From Microbulbifer bruguierae (GTDB lineage: Bacteria; Pseudomonadota; Gammaproteobacteria; Pseudomonadales; Cellvibrionaceae), in NCBI RefSeq assembly GCF_029869925.1, contig NZ_CP118605.1, positions 124,001-188,000 of the forward strand: a DNA stretch of 64,000 nt, in the 5' to 3' direction. The translations under genes and the position numbers were made by a program. Shown here piece by piece: positions 35,864 through 43,935 of this stretch; position 1 is the stretch's first letter, and every line of letters begins with the position of its first letter. The notes under the pieces are model-generated. The model was given only the letters and a program-made list of their open reading frames with translations. It was not told where the DNA came from and did no database searches.

Positions 35864-36307
35864 ATGCTGAAACAAACCATTCAAGCTGTTTGCACCACAG
35901 TACTGGCTGTGGCGAGTGTGGGTGTCCTGGCCGAAACGTCGAGTCTTACGTTGACTGTAAAAAATATCCAGTCAACAACCGGAAACCTGTTTATCAACGT
36001 GTTTGACTCGAAAGAGACCTTTCTGGGCGACACCAAGGTTCTGTCCAAAGAGGTTGTGCTCGAGGGGCTGTTAAAGGATGGCGCCGCGGTAGTGGAACTG
36101 GAGCTGCCCTATGGGACTTACGCCATTGCTGTGTATCACGATGACAATGCCAACGGCAAGCTGGACCATGGTTTTTTTGGCATTCCGTCAGAGCCAATGG
36201 GGTTGTCTAACAATCACGTGCCCAAGTTTGGGCCACCAAAATTCGCCAAGGCGGCGATGGAGGTGGCAGAGCCGCAGCAGGTTACAACAATTGAGTTGAT
36301 CGATTGA
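35864..36307 (+). CDS. Exported DUF2141 family protein
   Basis: A 147-residue protein with a cleavable signal peptide (MLKQT, hydrophobic core, cleavage near GVLAE at residue 23). The mature part matches DUF2141: NLFINVFDSKETFL, then LPYGTYAIAVYHDDNANGKLD with HDDNxNGKLD as the family hallmark, and GIPSEPMGLSNN. The family is periplasmic or secreted with a beta-sandwich look; its function is unknown. The ATG at 35864 follows AGGAAAAG; a longer frame from 35753 would lack a signal peptide. It ends the plus-strand run before a strong terminator. Confidence 0.85.
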   Translation: MLKQTIQAVCTTVLAVASVGVLAETSSLTLTVKNIQSTTGNLFINVFDSKETFLGDTKVLSKEVVLEGLLKDGAAVVELELPYGTYAIAVYHDDNANGKLDHGFFGIPSEPMGLSNNHVPKFGPPKFAKAAMEVAEPQQVTTIELID

Positions 36308-36343
36308 GTTGATCGATTTACACATCGACAAATGACCGCTCTA

Positions 36344-36379
36344 AAAAAGGCCCGCACGGATGTTCGTGCGGGCCTTTTT
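36344..36379 (+). terminator. Bidirectional terminator
   Basis: A 15-bp perfect stem (AAAAAGGCCCGCACG with CGTGCGGGCCTTTTT, loop GATGTT) between the convergent DUF2141 and aldehyde dehydrogenase genes. Confidence 0.9.
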
Positions 36380-36399
36380 ATGACCACCGATTTCTTCAA

Positions 36400-37914
36400 T
36401 TATTTTCCGCCGAGAAGATCCTGTGGCGAAATACCGATCACCCGGGCACCGGTAAAGAATTCGATGGACTGGGCGTGGCCTTCTTCCCCGAGACCGGATA
36501 GTCCCCAGGCGCTGCGAGGAGTACCTTCACCAATACTTAACAGGCTGTAGCCATTGATCTTTACTCCTCCAGTGCGCATGCGGCGGGCGAAAGCAAACGC
36601 GCGTTCGGTATTTTCACTGTACACATAGCCGGCCAGACCGAGGTCGGTGCCGTTTGCCAGTACCAGCGCTTCGCTATCATCTTTAAAGGTATGCACTGCT
36701 GCCACGGGGCCAAATACTTCCTCGCGGGTGTCAGTTGCGTTGCAGTCATCCACCAGTGTCGGCGCAATGAAATAACCCGGAAGCTGTGGAAGTGGGGTGG
36801 CGCTCAACAGTCGACCGCCACAGGATGTGAGTCGCTCGAGATCGCGCTGTATCTGGTCGTATTGACCCTTGTGTACCAGCGGGCCCATATCACTTTCTTC
36901 ATCCAGTGAGTGACCGAGCCTGATGGTCGCGAGAATGGACAGTACCTTGTCGAGCAGGCGCTCCTTGACGGATTCATGCACCAGAAGTCGCCCCAGTGCG
37001 CGGCACCATTGGCCATTGAGGTTAGTGAGGCCATAGGCAATACCGGTGGCCGCTTTGTCCAGGTCGGCATCCTCAAACACCACCAGTTGATTGTTGCCGC
37101 CAAGTTCCAGTTGCGTGGGCACAAAATCGTCGGCACAGGCGCGCGCAATGGCGCGGCCACCGGAGAGCCCCCCGGTAAAAGAGACTGCCTTGATTCGCGG
37201 ATCTTCGACCATCTGTCCGGCGATAGTCCGATCGCCGAGGGTCAGTTGGAAGGCGCCCTTTGGCAAGCCGGCCTTGTGGATGGCGCGGGCCATCATGATC
37301 GCGGAGTGGGGGGTAAACTCTGAGGGCTTGAGGATACAGGGTGCGCCGGCGGCGAGTGCGCTGGCGACCTTGTGGGAACCGATGGCTGTGGGACCATTCC
37401 ACGGTGCGATGAGTAGTGCCGGTCCCCAGGGGCGTCGTAGATATTCCACGTCACCACAGGGACCGGGCACCAATTTGTCCAGATGGCCAGCGCGCAGGTA
37501 GGCGGCGGCGCCGCGGAAAACCAGCGGCAGAAGTTTGGCCATTTTACGGGTGGTGCGAATGATGGCACCGGAAGTCAGGCTGTCGGCGCGGCTGATGATA
37601 TCGGCATAGTCATCGCCTGCCAACTCATCCGCGACACGCTCCAACAGCTCGGCGCGTTCCACCCCTGACATTTCTTCAAAGCTTCCCTGGGCGTGAAGTT
37701 GGTCCGCAGCTTCGAGGGCACTTTGGATCTGCTCGCGGTCGGAGCTGCGACGTACTTGCAGGGGTTGGCCGGTGTTGGCATCGGTGAGCGTCAGCTGCTT
37801 GTCCTGTGCCGGTGTCGAGAAGTTGCCGTCGATATAGTTTTGCAGTTCTGGCAGCGGTTGCCCGGAATAGGTTGCGTTGTTCATGTCGCTTGAGGTAACA
37901 GGGTCGCGGTGCAT
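36400..37914 (-). CDS. Aldehyde dehydrogenase 2
   Basis: A 504-residue aldehyde dehydrogenase. IAPWNGPTAIGSHKVASALAAG near 168 and LKPSEFTP near 194 form the cofactor site, FTGGLSGG near 246, LELGGNN near 269 carries the general base Glu, and NLNGQWCRALGR near 303 the catalytic Cys. It is diverged from the enzyme at 26456 and probably acts on a different aldehyde. The ATG at 37914 has AGGACGG upstream; an in-frame ATG at 37884 is possible. It is the last gene of the minus-strand run 41147-36400, 29 bases after the lyase gene. Confidence 0.9.
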   Translation of the reverse strand: MHRDPVTSSDMNNATYSGQPLPELQNYIDGNFSTPAQDKQLTLTDANTGQPLQVRRSSDREQIQSALEAADQLHAQGSFEEMSGVERAELLERVADELAGDDYADIISRADSLTSGAIIRTTRKMAKLLPLVFRGAAAYLRAGHLDKLVPGPCGDVEYLRRPWGPALLIAPWNGPTAIGSHKVASALAAGAPCILKPSEFTPHSAIMMARAIHKAGLPKGAFQLTLGDRTIAGQMVEDPRIKAVSFTGGLSGGRAIARACADDFVPTQLELGGNNQLVVFEDADLDKAATGIAYGLTNLNGQWCRALGRLLVHESVKERLLDKVLSILATIRLGHSLDEESDMGPLVHKGQYDQIQRDLERLTSCGGRLLSATPLPQLPGYFIAPTLVDDCNATDTREEVFGPVAAVHTFKDDSEALVLANGTDLGLAGYVYSENTERAFAFARRMRTGGVKINGYSLLSIGEGTPRSAWGLSGLGEEGHAQSIEFFTGARVIGISPQDLLGGK

Positions 37915-37943
37915 AAATCTTTACCGTCCTGGAGCGTTTCTGG

Positions 37944-38840
37944 TTATTCGTATTGATAAATTTTGCCGGCATTGAGCAACTCTTCCGCGCCCAGCAGGTC
38001 GTTGATTGCAGAGAGGTCTACCATGCGCTGGCGATGTTCGCCCACGTGACCATGGGCTTTCAGATCCCGGAGCAGCCGCTGTGCCGCCGGCAGGAAGAGG
38101 TGGAGTAGGGACGCGGGATAGAGTGCGATCCGGTACTTCAGGGGGGCGAGATCTCCGGCACTCTCTACCGGAGAATTGCCACCTTCCACCAGGTTATGCA
38201 CCAGGGGGATACGATCACCGAAGCGCCGGCCAATTTCCTGCATTTGCGCCAGCGTCTGCGGTGCCTCCACAAACAGTGCATCTGCGCCCGCTTGCAGATA
38301 TCGTTCGGCTCGCTCCATCGCGTCTTCAAGGCCATTGACACCCAGCGCATCGGTGCGGGCGATGATCAGTGTCTGGTCACTTTTGCGTGCATCCAGAGCC
38401 GCGCGAATTTTACCTTCCATTTCCCGTGTGCTGATGACTTGCTTGCCACTCATGTGGCCGCAGCGCTTCGGCATCAGTTGGTCTTCCATTTGCAGAGCCG
38501 ACGCACCTGCACGCTCGAAGGTACGCACGGTACGTTGTACATTCAGCGCATTGCCAAAGCCGGTATCCATATCCACGATCAGGGGCAGGGCCGTGCGCTC
38601 GCGGATGACGGCAACGGTTTCTGCCACTTCGGAAGCGCTGACAAGCCCCATGTCCGGGCGACCAAATCGCGAAAAGGAGATACAGGCCCCAGATATAAAT
38701 GCCGCCTCGAAGCCCGCCTGCTCGACTAGCCGAGCACTCAGGCCATCGTAAATGCCTGGTGCCTGGAGAACGTTACCAGCCCCCAGTAAATTTGCCAGGT
38801 TTGGTTCGGACAAGGGGCGGGTAATGGCGTTGCCGGTCAT
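37944..38840 (-). CDS. Isocitrate lyase/PEP mutase family, dimethylmalate-lyase-like
   Basis: A 298-residue enzyme. APGIYDGLSARLVEQAGFEAAFISGACIS opens the barrel, D90-x-D92 (VDMDTGFGN) and E119-D120 (MEDQ) bind the metal, and KRCGH at 125-129 provides the catalytic Cys127 that marks the lyase branch rather than mutases. FGRPDMGLVSASEV near 59-72 resembles 2,3-dimethylmalate lyase and petal-death-type enzymes. The branch splits 2-hydroxy diacids into two short acids. In the island it could cleave an alkylmalate derived from a pyrrole ring. AGGAG lies six bases before the start; the neighbour upstream is an RCCR-like gene 12 bases away. Confidence 0.8.
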   Translation of the reverse strand: MTGNAITRPLSEPNLANLLGAGNVLQAPGIYDGLSARLVEQAGFEAAFISGACISFSRFGRPDMGLVSASEVAETVAVIRERTALPLIVDMDTGFGNALNVQRTVRTFERAGASALQMEDQLMPKRCGHMSGKQVISTREMEGKIRAALDARKSDQTLIIARTDALGVNGLEDAMERAERYLQAGADALFVEAPQTLAQMQEIGRRFGDRIPLVHNLVEGGNSPVESAGDLAPLKYRIALYPASLLHLFLPAAQRLLRDLKAHGHVGEHRQRMVDLSAINDLLGAEELLNAGKIYQYE

Positions 38841-38852
38841 TCCACACTCCTG

Positions 38853-39689
38853 TCAGACTGTTTCTGCGGGAGAGCTTTCGCGCTCATCTCCACACAGAAT
38901 GCGAACCAGCCGGTCAGCGGTGTCTTTGCCCACAAGGCGTTCGGCAATGGGATTTGCCGGGTCCAGGTGCACGATGTTGCGGCGGACGCGTTCATCGCGT
39001 GCGCGCAGTCGCGCGCGTTCGTCGGTATCGGTAACCGGCTGCGCGTTTTTGACCAGCTCGATCCAGTGGTCGACGTAGGCGAAGATTTTGGGTTCCACCT
39101 TTTCCAGATAAAACGCCAGGGGTACGACACCGGCGAGCGCTACCGGCGAGAGACTGGAACGGATGAAAGGCATGGCGGGGTTGAAAGGTTTGACACCGGC
39201 TTCAAACAGTTCATTTTGTAGCGCCATATAGGCTTCATTCAATGGCGCCAGGTATTTCTGCAGGTAGCCAGGCTCGCTCAATACTTCGTAGCGCGGCATC
39301 GGATCGACATAGAAGAACGCGTCCGGCAGGGTGCCGAAGGCCATGCCCAGGTGCGGGACGTCTACGCTGTCATCGACATATATCGTCAGATGAATATTGG
39401 TGAAGGTTTTTTGGGGGCTGCCGATATTGGAGTGGATCACCCAGTCAATCGGTGAAGCATCGCCGGTGAAGGTGCGCATGCGACCAATGGGTTCTCCTTC
39501 CAGGGTGTTGAACTGGTGAAGATCGGCACAGCGGGTGTCTTCGCGCAATGACAGGGCTGAAGAAATTTTTTCCCAGACGCGATCTCGGGTCGCCAGCACG
39601 GCGGTATAAGTCTCGCTGGTGTCGATATGGTTATCGCCATCCAGGTGTGCGGCGAATTCCTTGGTGAGTTTCTGCTTTGCGTCAGTCAC
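38853..39689 (-). CDS. RCCR-like tetrapyrrole reductase homologue 2
   Basis: A 278-residue soluble protein. Landmarks: VPHLGMAFGTLPDAFFYVDPMPRYEVL near 133-159, YLQKYLAPLNEAYMAL, MPFIRSSLSPVALAG near 200, then a helix, RLRARDERVRRNIVHLDP near 240 and a closing helix. These follow plant RCCR in order (APNFVFELI, LPHRKDLVL, YLKEYY, LFVRSAFSPTA, ERRDKSFRRK). I take the GTG at 39689 as the start because GGAAG lies seven bases before it; the TTG at 39704 is the alternative. It is the second of three divergent homologues, lying between an MFS gene and the lyase gene. Confidence 0.7.
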   Translation of the reverse strand: MTDAKQKLTKEFAAHLDGDNHIDTSETYTAVLATRDRVWEKISSALSLREDTRCADLHQFNTLEGEPIGRMRTFTGDASPIDWVIHSNIGSPQKTFTNIHLTIYVDDSVDVPHLGMAFGTLPDAFFYVDPMPRYEVLSEPGYLQKYLAPLNEAYMALQNELFEAGVKPFNPAMPFIRSSLSPVALAGVVPLAFYLEKVEPKIFAYVDHWIELVKNAQPVTDTDERARLRARDERVRRNIVHLDPANPIAERLVGKDTADRLVRILCGDERESSPAETV

Positions 39690-39830
39690 AGTGGTACTTC
39701 CCAATTGGTGCTAATAAATCTGCAAATCCCGAACGGAAATCGTCGGATTGCGGTTTTGATTCTGTAATCCGCCTGGCTGTGTTCGGGGGCGCTCGGTGCG
39801 GCTGTTGTAAAGTTTGCAGAGAAGGGTAGC

Positions 39831-41147
39831 TCATGCCCCCTCTGGAGTGGCGCCATCCATTGCGGGTTTACGCAACAGAACAAGGCTCCACAGACAGACT
39901 ACGCCATTCAGCAAGCCAAACAGTACGAAAGGGGCGCTGGGCGAAACATGGGCAAACAGCAGTCCGCCGCCAGACGTTCCCACAAGTATTCCCACCGCCC
40001 CGGCGACACCAAAGAACCCGATCACCGCGCCGCGCTGTGCTGCGGGTGCCTGCTGTCCTACTAGTGCCTGGCTGCTTACGAACGCGCTGATCTCGGCAAT
40101 ACCCATTGCCCAGAGCAAGATCATTACCCAGTCTGCGGTCGGGTCATTGATCATAAAGACACCACCGTAGACAACGGCGGCGAGTCCGGAAGCAAGGGCG
40201 ACAGCGGCGACGCGACTGATTCGGTCGGCTATCTGCCCCATTAGGATTGAGCCTACCAGCGCACCGACCACTACTGCGAGGGTGCGCGGAACCGCCAACG
40301 TAAACATGGCTTCACTGGGCGACATTCCCAATTGCTGTGTACCGTACTGGATCAGCCAGAGTGAAATAAAAGCCCCGGTCACCGCCAGATCGCCGCGAGA
40401 AATAAATGCCGCTCCGTAAGACAGCGCGGTTTGCGGGTCCCGGGCGGCGCGCAGCCCGGCGAGCATATCGGCAAACAGGTTCCCTGAGGCTTTTGCTGTA
40501 CGCTGAGTTGCGGCGGTTAACTTTGGAGCCAGGCCCAGGGCGACCAATACTGAAGCGGCCACGCCCAGGGCGCCAGCGCTGGCGAAAGTCAGTTTCTGCG
40601 CGGTAAGCTCGTCGAAGCCCTGTCCGGCAAAGACTTTTGGCAGTATGGCAAGTAATGGCGGAATAAATGCACCAAGGGTAGCGGTGAGGCCCTGCAGGCC
40701 ATTAGCGTGACCGCGGGACTGCTCTGCAGCGTAGTCGGCCACCACCGTGACCATCATTCCGATCATGGCGGCGCTGCCGATGGCGATCACCAGACGAAAC
40801 AATGCCAGCTGAGCGATGTTCGTGGCGTGGGGGTAGAGCACAAAGCCGAGGCCTGTAACCAATAGACCGAACATATATACAGGACGCCGTCCGATACGAT
40901 CTGACAGTGTGCCGAAGGTGCCGAGAAGTAGAATGAACACCAGCTCCTGCAGGGCGCCGAGGTAGCCTGTCAGAACCGCCTGGGCCTGCTGGTCAATGGC
41001 CATCACCGCGAGCAGGCCTGGCTGCAAAATCGCCAGTGCCCCCGCGTAGCCGGAAGAAACAAACACCGCGATCAGGTACACCACGAAATGGCGTGGACGG
41101 ATGGCATCGCTCAGGGTGACCCCGAGCAGGCGAGGGGAGTGATCCAT
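39831..41147 (-). CDS. MFS transporter, paralogue of 20806-22146
   Basis: A 438-residue major facilitator with about 12 membrane segments. GTFGTLSDRIGRRPVYM near 77 is the loop 2-3 signature; ARDPQTALSYGAAFISRGDLAVTGAF after the central loop and QQAPAAQRGAVIGFFG in the second half are shared with the MFS at 20806. Two members of one subfamily in one island suggest related substrates. It is the first gene of the run to 36400 and shares a divergent promoter gap (41148-41455) with a secreted protein; a regulator dyad lies mid-gap at 41302. Confidence 0.85.
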   Translation of the reverse strand: MDHSPRLLGVTLSDAIRPRHFVVYLIAVFVSSGYAGALAILQPGLLAVMAIDQQAQAVLTGYLGALQELVFILLLGTFGTLSDRIGRRPVYMFGLLVTGLGFVLYPHATNIAQLALFRLVIAIGSAAMIGMMVTVVADYAAEQSRGHANGLQGLTATLGAFIPPLLAILPKVFAGQGFDELTAQKLTFASAGALGVAASVLVALGLAPKLTAATQRTAKASGNLFADMLAGLRAARDPQTALSYGAAFISRGDLAVTGAFISLWLIQYGTQQLGMSPSEAMFTLAVPRTLAVVVGALVGSILMGQIADRISRVAAVALASGLAAVVYGGVFMINDPTADWVMILLWAMGIAEISAFVSSQALVGQQAPAAQRGAVIGFFGVAGAVGILVGTSGGGLLFAHVSPSAPFVLFGLLNGVVCLWSLVLLRKPAMDGATPEGA

Positions 41148-41301
41148 GGCACGGCTCTTTGTATTTAGGGCTCTCTGTTGTCCGGACTTGAGGTTGTCCG
41201 GGCTGCCTGCTGGCAGAGCTGGGTAGGCCCGATCTTCGATTGCTGTTGTCGTTGCGGGCCTGTTCAGGTACAGAATGTAGCAATCCGGGTGGATCTGTCA
41301 T

Positions 41302-41315
41302 TTGCTTTTTATCAA
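41302..41315. promoter_or_regulatory. FNR/CRP-like dyad, TTGCT-TTTT-ATCAA
   Basis: One mismatch to TTGAY-N4-RTCAA. It is almost centred in the divergent gap, 154 bases from the MFS start and 140 bases from the start at 41456. Confidence 0.5.
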
Positions 41316-41455
41316 CTTCCCGGATGCCCACTGAGGTAGAACTGCTGTTGACCAACTGATCTGCCCTATGCTCCCGGGCGTAGTAAAGCGAAGCCATTCA
41401 CGGCGCGTCATGTGCAAACGTTGTACCAGACTCAAATTCTTAAAGGGACAGGAAC

Positions 41456-42217
41456 ATGAATCTCTGCTGTAGGGTAATTTTAAGTGCGCTCGCCAGTGTT
41501 GCCATTGTCGCGGGGGCGAGCGCTGAGAGCGTTCGATCAGAAGCAGGTGGGACCGTTCAGCCACCGCTCGTTACTGGGCCCGACTATTGCGGCACCATGC
41601 AGCAGTTTATTGCCGGTACCACTCTGTCGGCACAGACGCGTCTCTACGCCGTAGGTGATTACGACGTGGGGTTTAAAAAATCCAAGCCCACAGCCAAGCC
41701 GTTGGTAACCCATCAGTTTGTAGGGTACAAGTTGGCGGACACTGAGCAGCCCTTTCCTGTGACTGTTTCGTGCAAGCTTAAAACTGCTGAGCGCATCCGT
41801 ACGGCATACGCCGAGGGTGACGGGCGCGGGGAAGATCCGCCCCTGGCCGCAGAGGAAGATCGCACGTGCCAGCAGTGGACGGCGGCACTGCTGGACGCGG
41901 TATACGAAGATTTGCAACGTGCAACGGATGGAGAGGGCGAGGAGGTGGCGGAAACAGCGCTGACGCGGGAGAGTATTCGCCTGGAAGACGAAGATAACGT
42001 GTACATAGGCCCTCTGTGGGTCAGGGCTTTTCCCTACCAGCCGGCGTACCAGGAGAGCAGTGTGCTGGTGCTGCGCAGCAAGGCTCTGCATGCGGAGTAT
42101 TCCCGTTGGATACCAATGCCGGACAGCTTTATGGGTACCCACTATTGCCACAGCATCGCGCCAGAGTACCTGCGGGCATTGGTGCTGGGAGAGGTTCGTG
42201 CTCCCACAGCACCTTGA
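41456..42217 (+). CDS. Exported protein of unknown family
   Basis: A 253-residue protein with a signal peptide (MNLCCRV, hydrophobic core, cleavage near GASAES at residue 23). The mature part has four or more Cys residues (DYCGTM, VSCKLK, RTCQQW, HYCHSI), enough for two disulphides in the periplasm or outside. A SALHAEYSRWIPMP-like stretch near 215 is distinctive, but I do not recognise the family. The ATG at 41456 follows ACAGGAAC. It diverges from the MFS gene across a gap with a regulator dyad, so it is probably part of the same regulon. A ligand-binding role near the receptors is a guess. Confidence 0.65.
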   Translation: MNLCCRVILSALASVAIVAGASAESVRSEAGGTVQPPLVTGPDYCGTMQQFIAGTTLSAQTRLYAVGDYDVGFKKSKPTAKPLVTHQFVGYKLADTEQPFPVTVSCKLKTAERIRTAYAEGDGRGEDPPLAAEEDRTCQQWTAALLDAVYEDLQRATDGEGEEVAETALTRESIRLEDEDNVYIGPLWVRAFPYQPAYQESSVLVLRSKALHAEYSRWIPMPDSFMGTHYCHSIAPEYLRALVLGEVRAPTAP

Positions 42218-42246
42218 TGAAAAACGTGTTGTCTAAATAGTAATCG

Positions 42247-43074
42247 TCAATATGGGGTCGCCTGACTGGCGACCCTGTGCATCTGGCTTTCCCCCATCCG
42301 CAATGACAGCATCTGCTGCACGCCTTCGGTGCCAAATACCTGTTCAGCCAGCTTGTTCATCGGATCTCGTTCGTAGCAGAGTCTGCGCAGGGTGTGGTCG
42401 CTGCTGCGCAGTAGCGGGCGCTCTGATTCCGGCAGTTCAGGAGCTGTGTCGTACCAATTCAGCCAGTGTTCCAGCATGCTTTCCGCGTAGTCTTCCAGAA
42501 TGGAAATATTGCTGTCATTGAGGTCTGCGGTCAGGCTCTGGGTAGAGGGGTTGATCAGAGTCCGCATGTAGGTGCCGTGACTCACTGACCACTGGAAATT
42601 TTTGTGGCCGCGTAGCGCCAGATATTCGGTATTGATGGGTGCGTAGTACTTGTCCAGGTAGTCCATATTCAGCATCAGGTTCCGCCGGGGCATGAAATCG
42701 AAGTAGAAAAACAGTTTTGGAATGGTGCCGAATACCATCACGAAATGTGGCACATCGGTTTTCTGCCCTAAATAGGCGGTGGCGTTCATATCCAGGATAC
42801 TGGCCTTGCGGTTGCCGAGCCAGGAGTTCACCAACCACTCGCAGTCCCCGCCACTCCACGCCTGGAAGGAACCTTCGAACTCGCCGTTGGGCGACTGGTA
42901 GTATTCGCGGTCTACGCAGTTGGGCTCAAGGGCGAGGTGATCGAAGCGGCTGGCGATTCGGCTTTTTACCCGGGTGAGAATATCCCAGCAGCGCTCCCAC
43001 GCGCGGCTTACATCCACATTGGGGTTTTCTGACAGAAACTGGTCAATAGTTTTTGTATCCGTATGTATCGACAT
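42247..43074 (-). CDS. RCCR-like tetrapyrrole reductase homologue 3
   Basis: A 275-residue soluble protein. Landmarks: VPHFVMVFGTIPKLFFYFDFMPRRNLML near 126-153, YLDKYYAPINTEYLAL, a THGTYMRTLINP-like stretch, a helix with MLEHWLNWYD, then LRSSDHTLRRLCYERDP and a closing helix. The order is that of plant RCCR and of the two homologues at 24261 and 38853, but the residues have diverged, so the three may act on successive intermediates. GGAG lies six bases before the ATG at 43074. It is the last gene of a three-gene minus-strand run (44796-42247) with an SDR and an epimerase-like gene. Confidence 0.7.
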   Translation of the reverse strand: MSIHTDTKTIDQFLSENPNVDVSRAWERCWDILTRVKSRIASRFDHLALEPNCVDREYYQSPNGEFEGSFQAWSGGDCEWLVNSWLGNRKASILDMNATAYLGQKTDVPHFVMVFGTIPKLFFYFDFMPRRNLMLNMDYLDKYYAPINTEYLALRGHKNFQWSVSHGTYMRTLINPSTQSLTADLNDSNISILEDYAESMLEHWLNWYDTAPELPESERPLLRSSDHTLRRLCYERDPMNKLAEQVFGTEGVQQMLSLRMGESQMHRVASQATPY

Positions 43075-43100
43075 ATTCTTCTCCACTTCCGTTATAGTTG

Positions 43101-43910
43101 TTACAGGCCGTGCTGCAGAAACTGGTCTGGGCGCTTGCGAAATAGCCCGGTGAGCATGCGCAGGGCTATTTTTCCTCCACTCAGCCAGGCTATTTTTTCT
43201 CCACTCTTGCTGGTCGCAAGGATACGTTGCATCAGGTAGGGGACGACGGTGTCCACTTGGTCGACCAGGTTGTTCATCAGGCGACGAGACTGATTGAATC
43301 GCTCAGGGTTGTCCCGCGCTTCGCGGACGACAGCCTCGGTAATCACCATCCCGGGACGAATCCTGCCGACCAGAACGCCAGTACCCTGTAACTCTTTTGC
43401 CAGCGCACGGGTAAAGTAATCCAGGCCGCGTTTGGTCGTGCCGTAAATGCCCATGCCGGGAAAGTACTCTCCATCGGATCCGCCGCCCAGCATATTGAAA
43501 ATTTTTCCCTCACCTTGATCCAGCATGCCTGCGGCCGCTACACGGCTCGCGTTCAGTGTGCCGATCAGATTGGTTTGAACCATGCTGTGAATTTCCGACT
43601 CCGGGATGTCAAGGATTTTCCATCCGGTGCGTGCGAGCCCGGCGTTGTTTATCCAGATATCAACCTGTGAAAATTCCTGTAATGCGTAATCCCAGAGTGC
43701 CTGTACCTGAGGGTGATCTGAGGTGTTGCACGGGAAAAACCGCGCATTGGCGACATGCTGCGGCAGTTGCTGCTGTAGCCTTTCCCTTGCAGCCTGAGTG
43801 GAATTTTCGCGGCTGCCACTGAATAACACGTGATGGCCAGCGGCGAGGAACGCCTTGCCGAGGCCAAAGCCAATCCCTTTGCTACTGCCGGTAATTACGA
43901 CGTTGGCCAT
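43101..43910 (-). CDS. SDR related to chlorophyll b reductase, second copy
   Basis: A 269-residue short-chain dehydrogenase. GSSKGIGFG at 8-16 binds the cofactor, INNAG lies at 87-91, and the catalytic set S145, Y156 and K160 is intact. IFNMLGGGSDG and IRPGMVITEAVV align with the NYC1/NOL stretches IFNMDGAGSGG and SPGMVLTELL, as in the SDR at 19941, from which it has diverged. It probably reduces a carbonyl on a large substrate. AGGGGAAA precedes the ATG. It sits 26 bases upstream of the third RCCR-like gene, a pairing that supports a joint pathway. Confidence 0.7.
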   Translation of the reverse strand: MANVVITGSSKGIGFGLGKAFLAAGHHVLFSGSRENSTQAARERLQQQLPQHVANARFFPCNTSDHPQVQALWDYALQEFSQVDIWINNAGLARTGWKILDIPESEIHSMVQTNLIGTLNASRVAAAGMLDQGEGKIFNMLGGGSDGEYFPGMGIYGTTKRGLDYFTRALAKELQGTGVLVGRIRPGMVITEAVVREARDNPERFNQSRRLMNNLVDQVDTVVPYLMQRILATSKSGEKIAWLSGGKIALRMLTGLFRKRPDQFLQHGL

Positions 43911-43935
43911 GGTTGATTTCCCCTGATCTGGTCGG

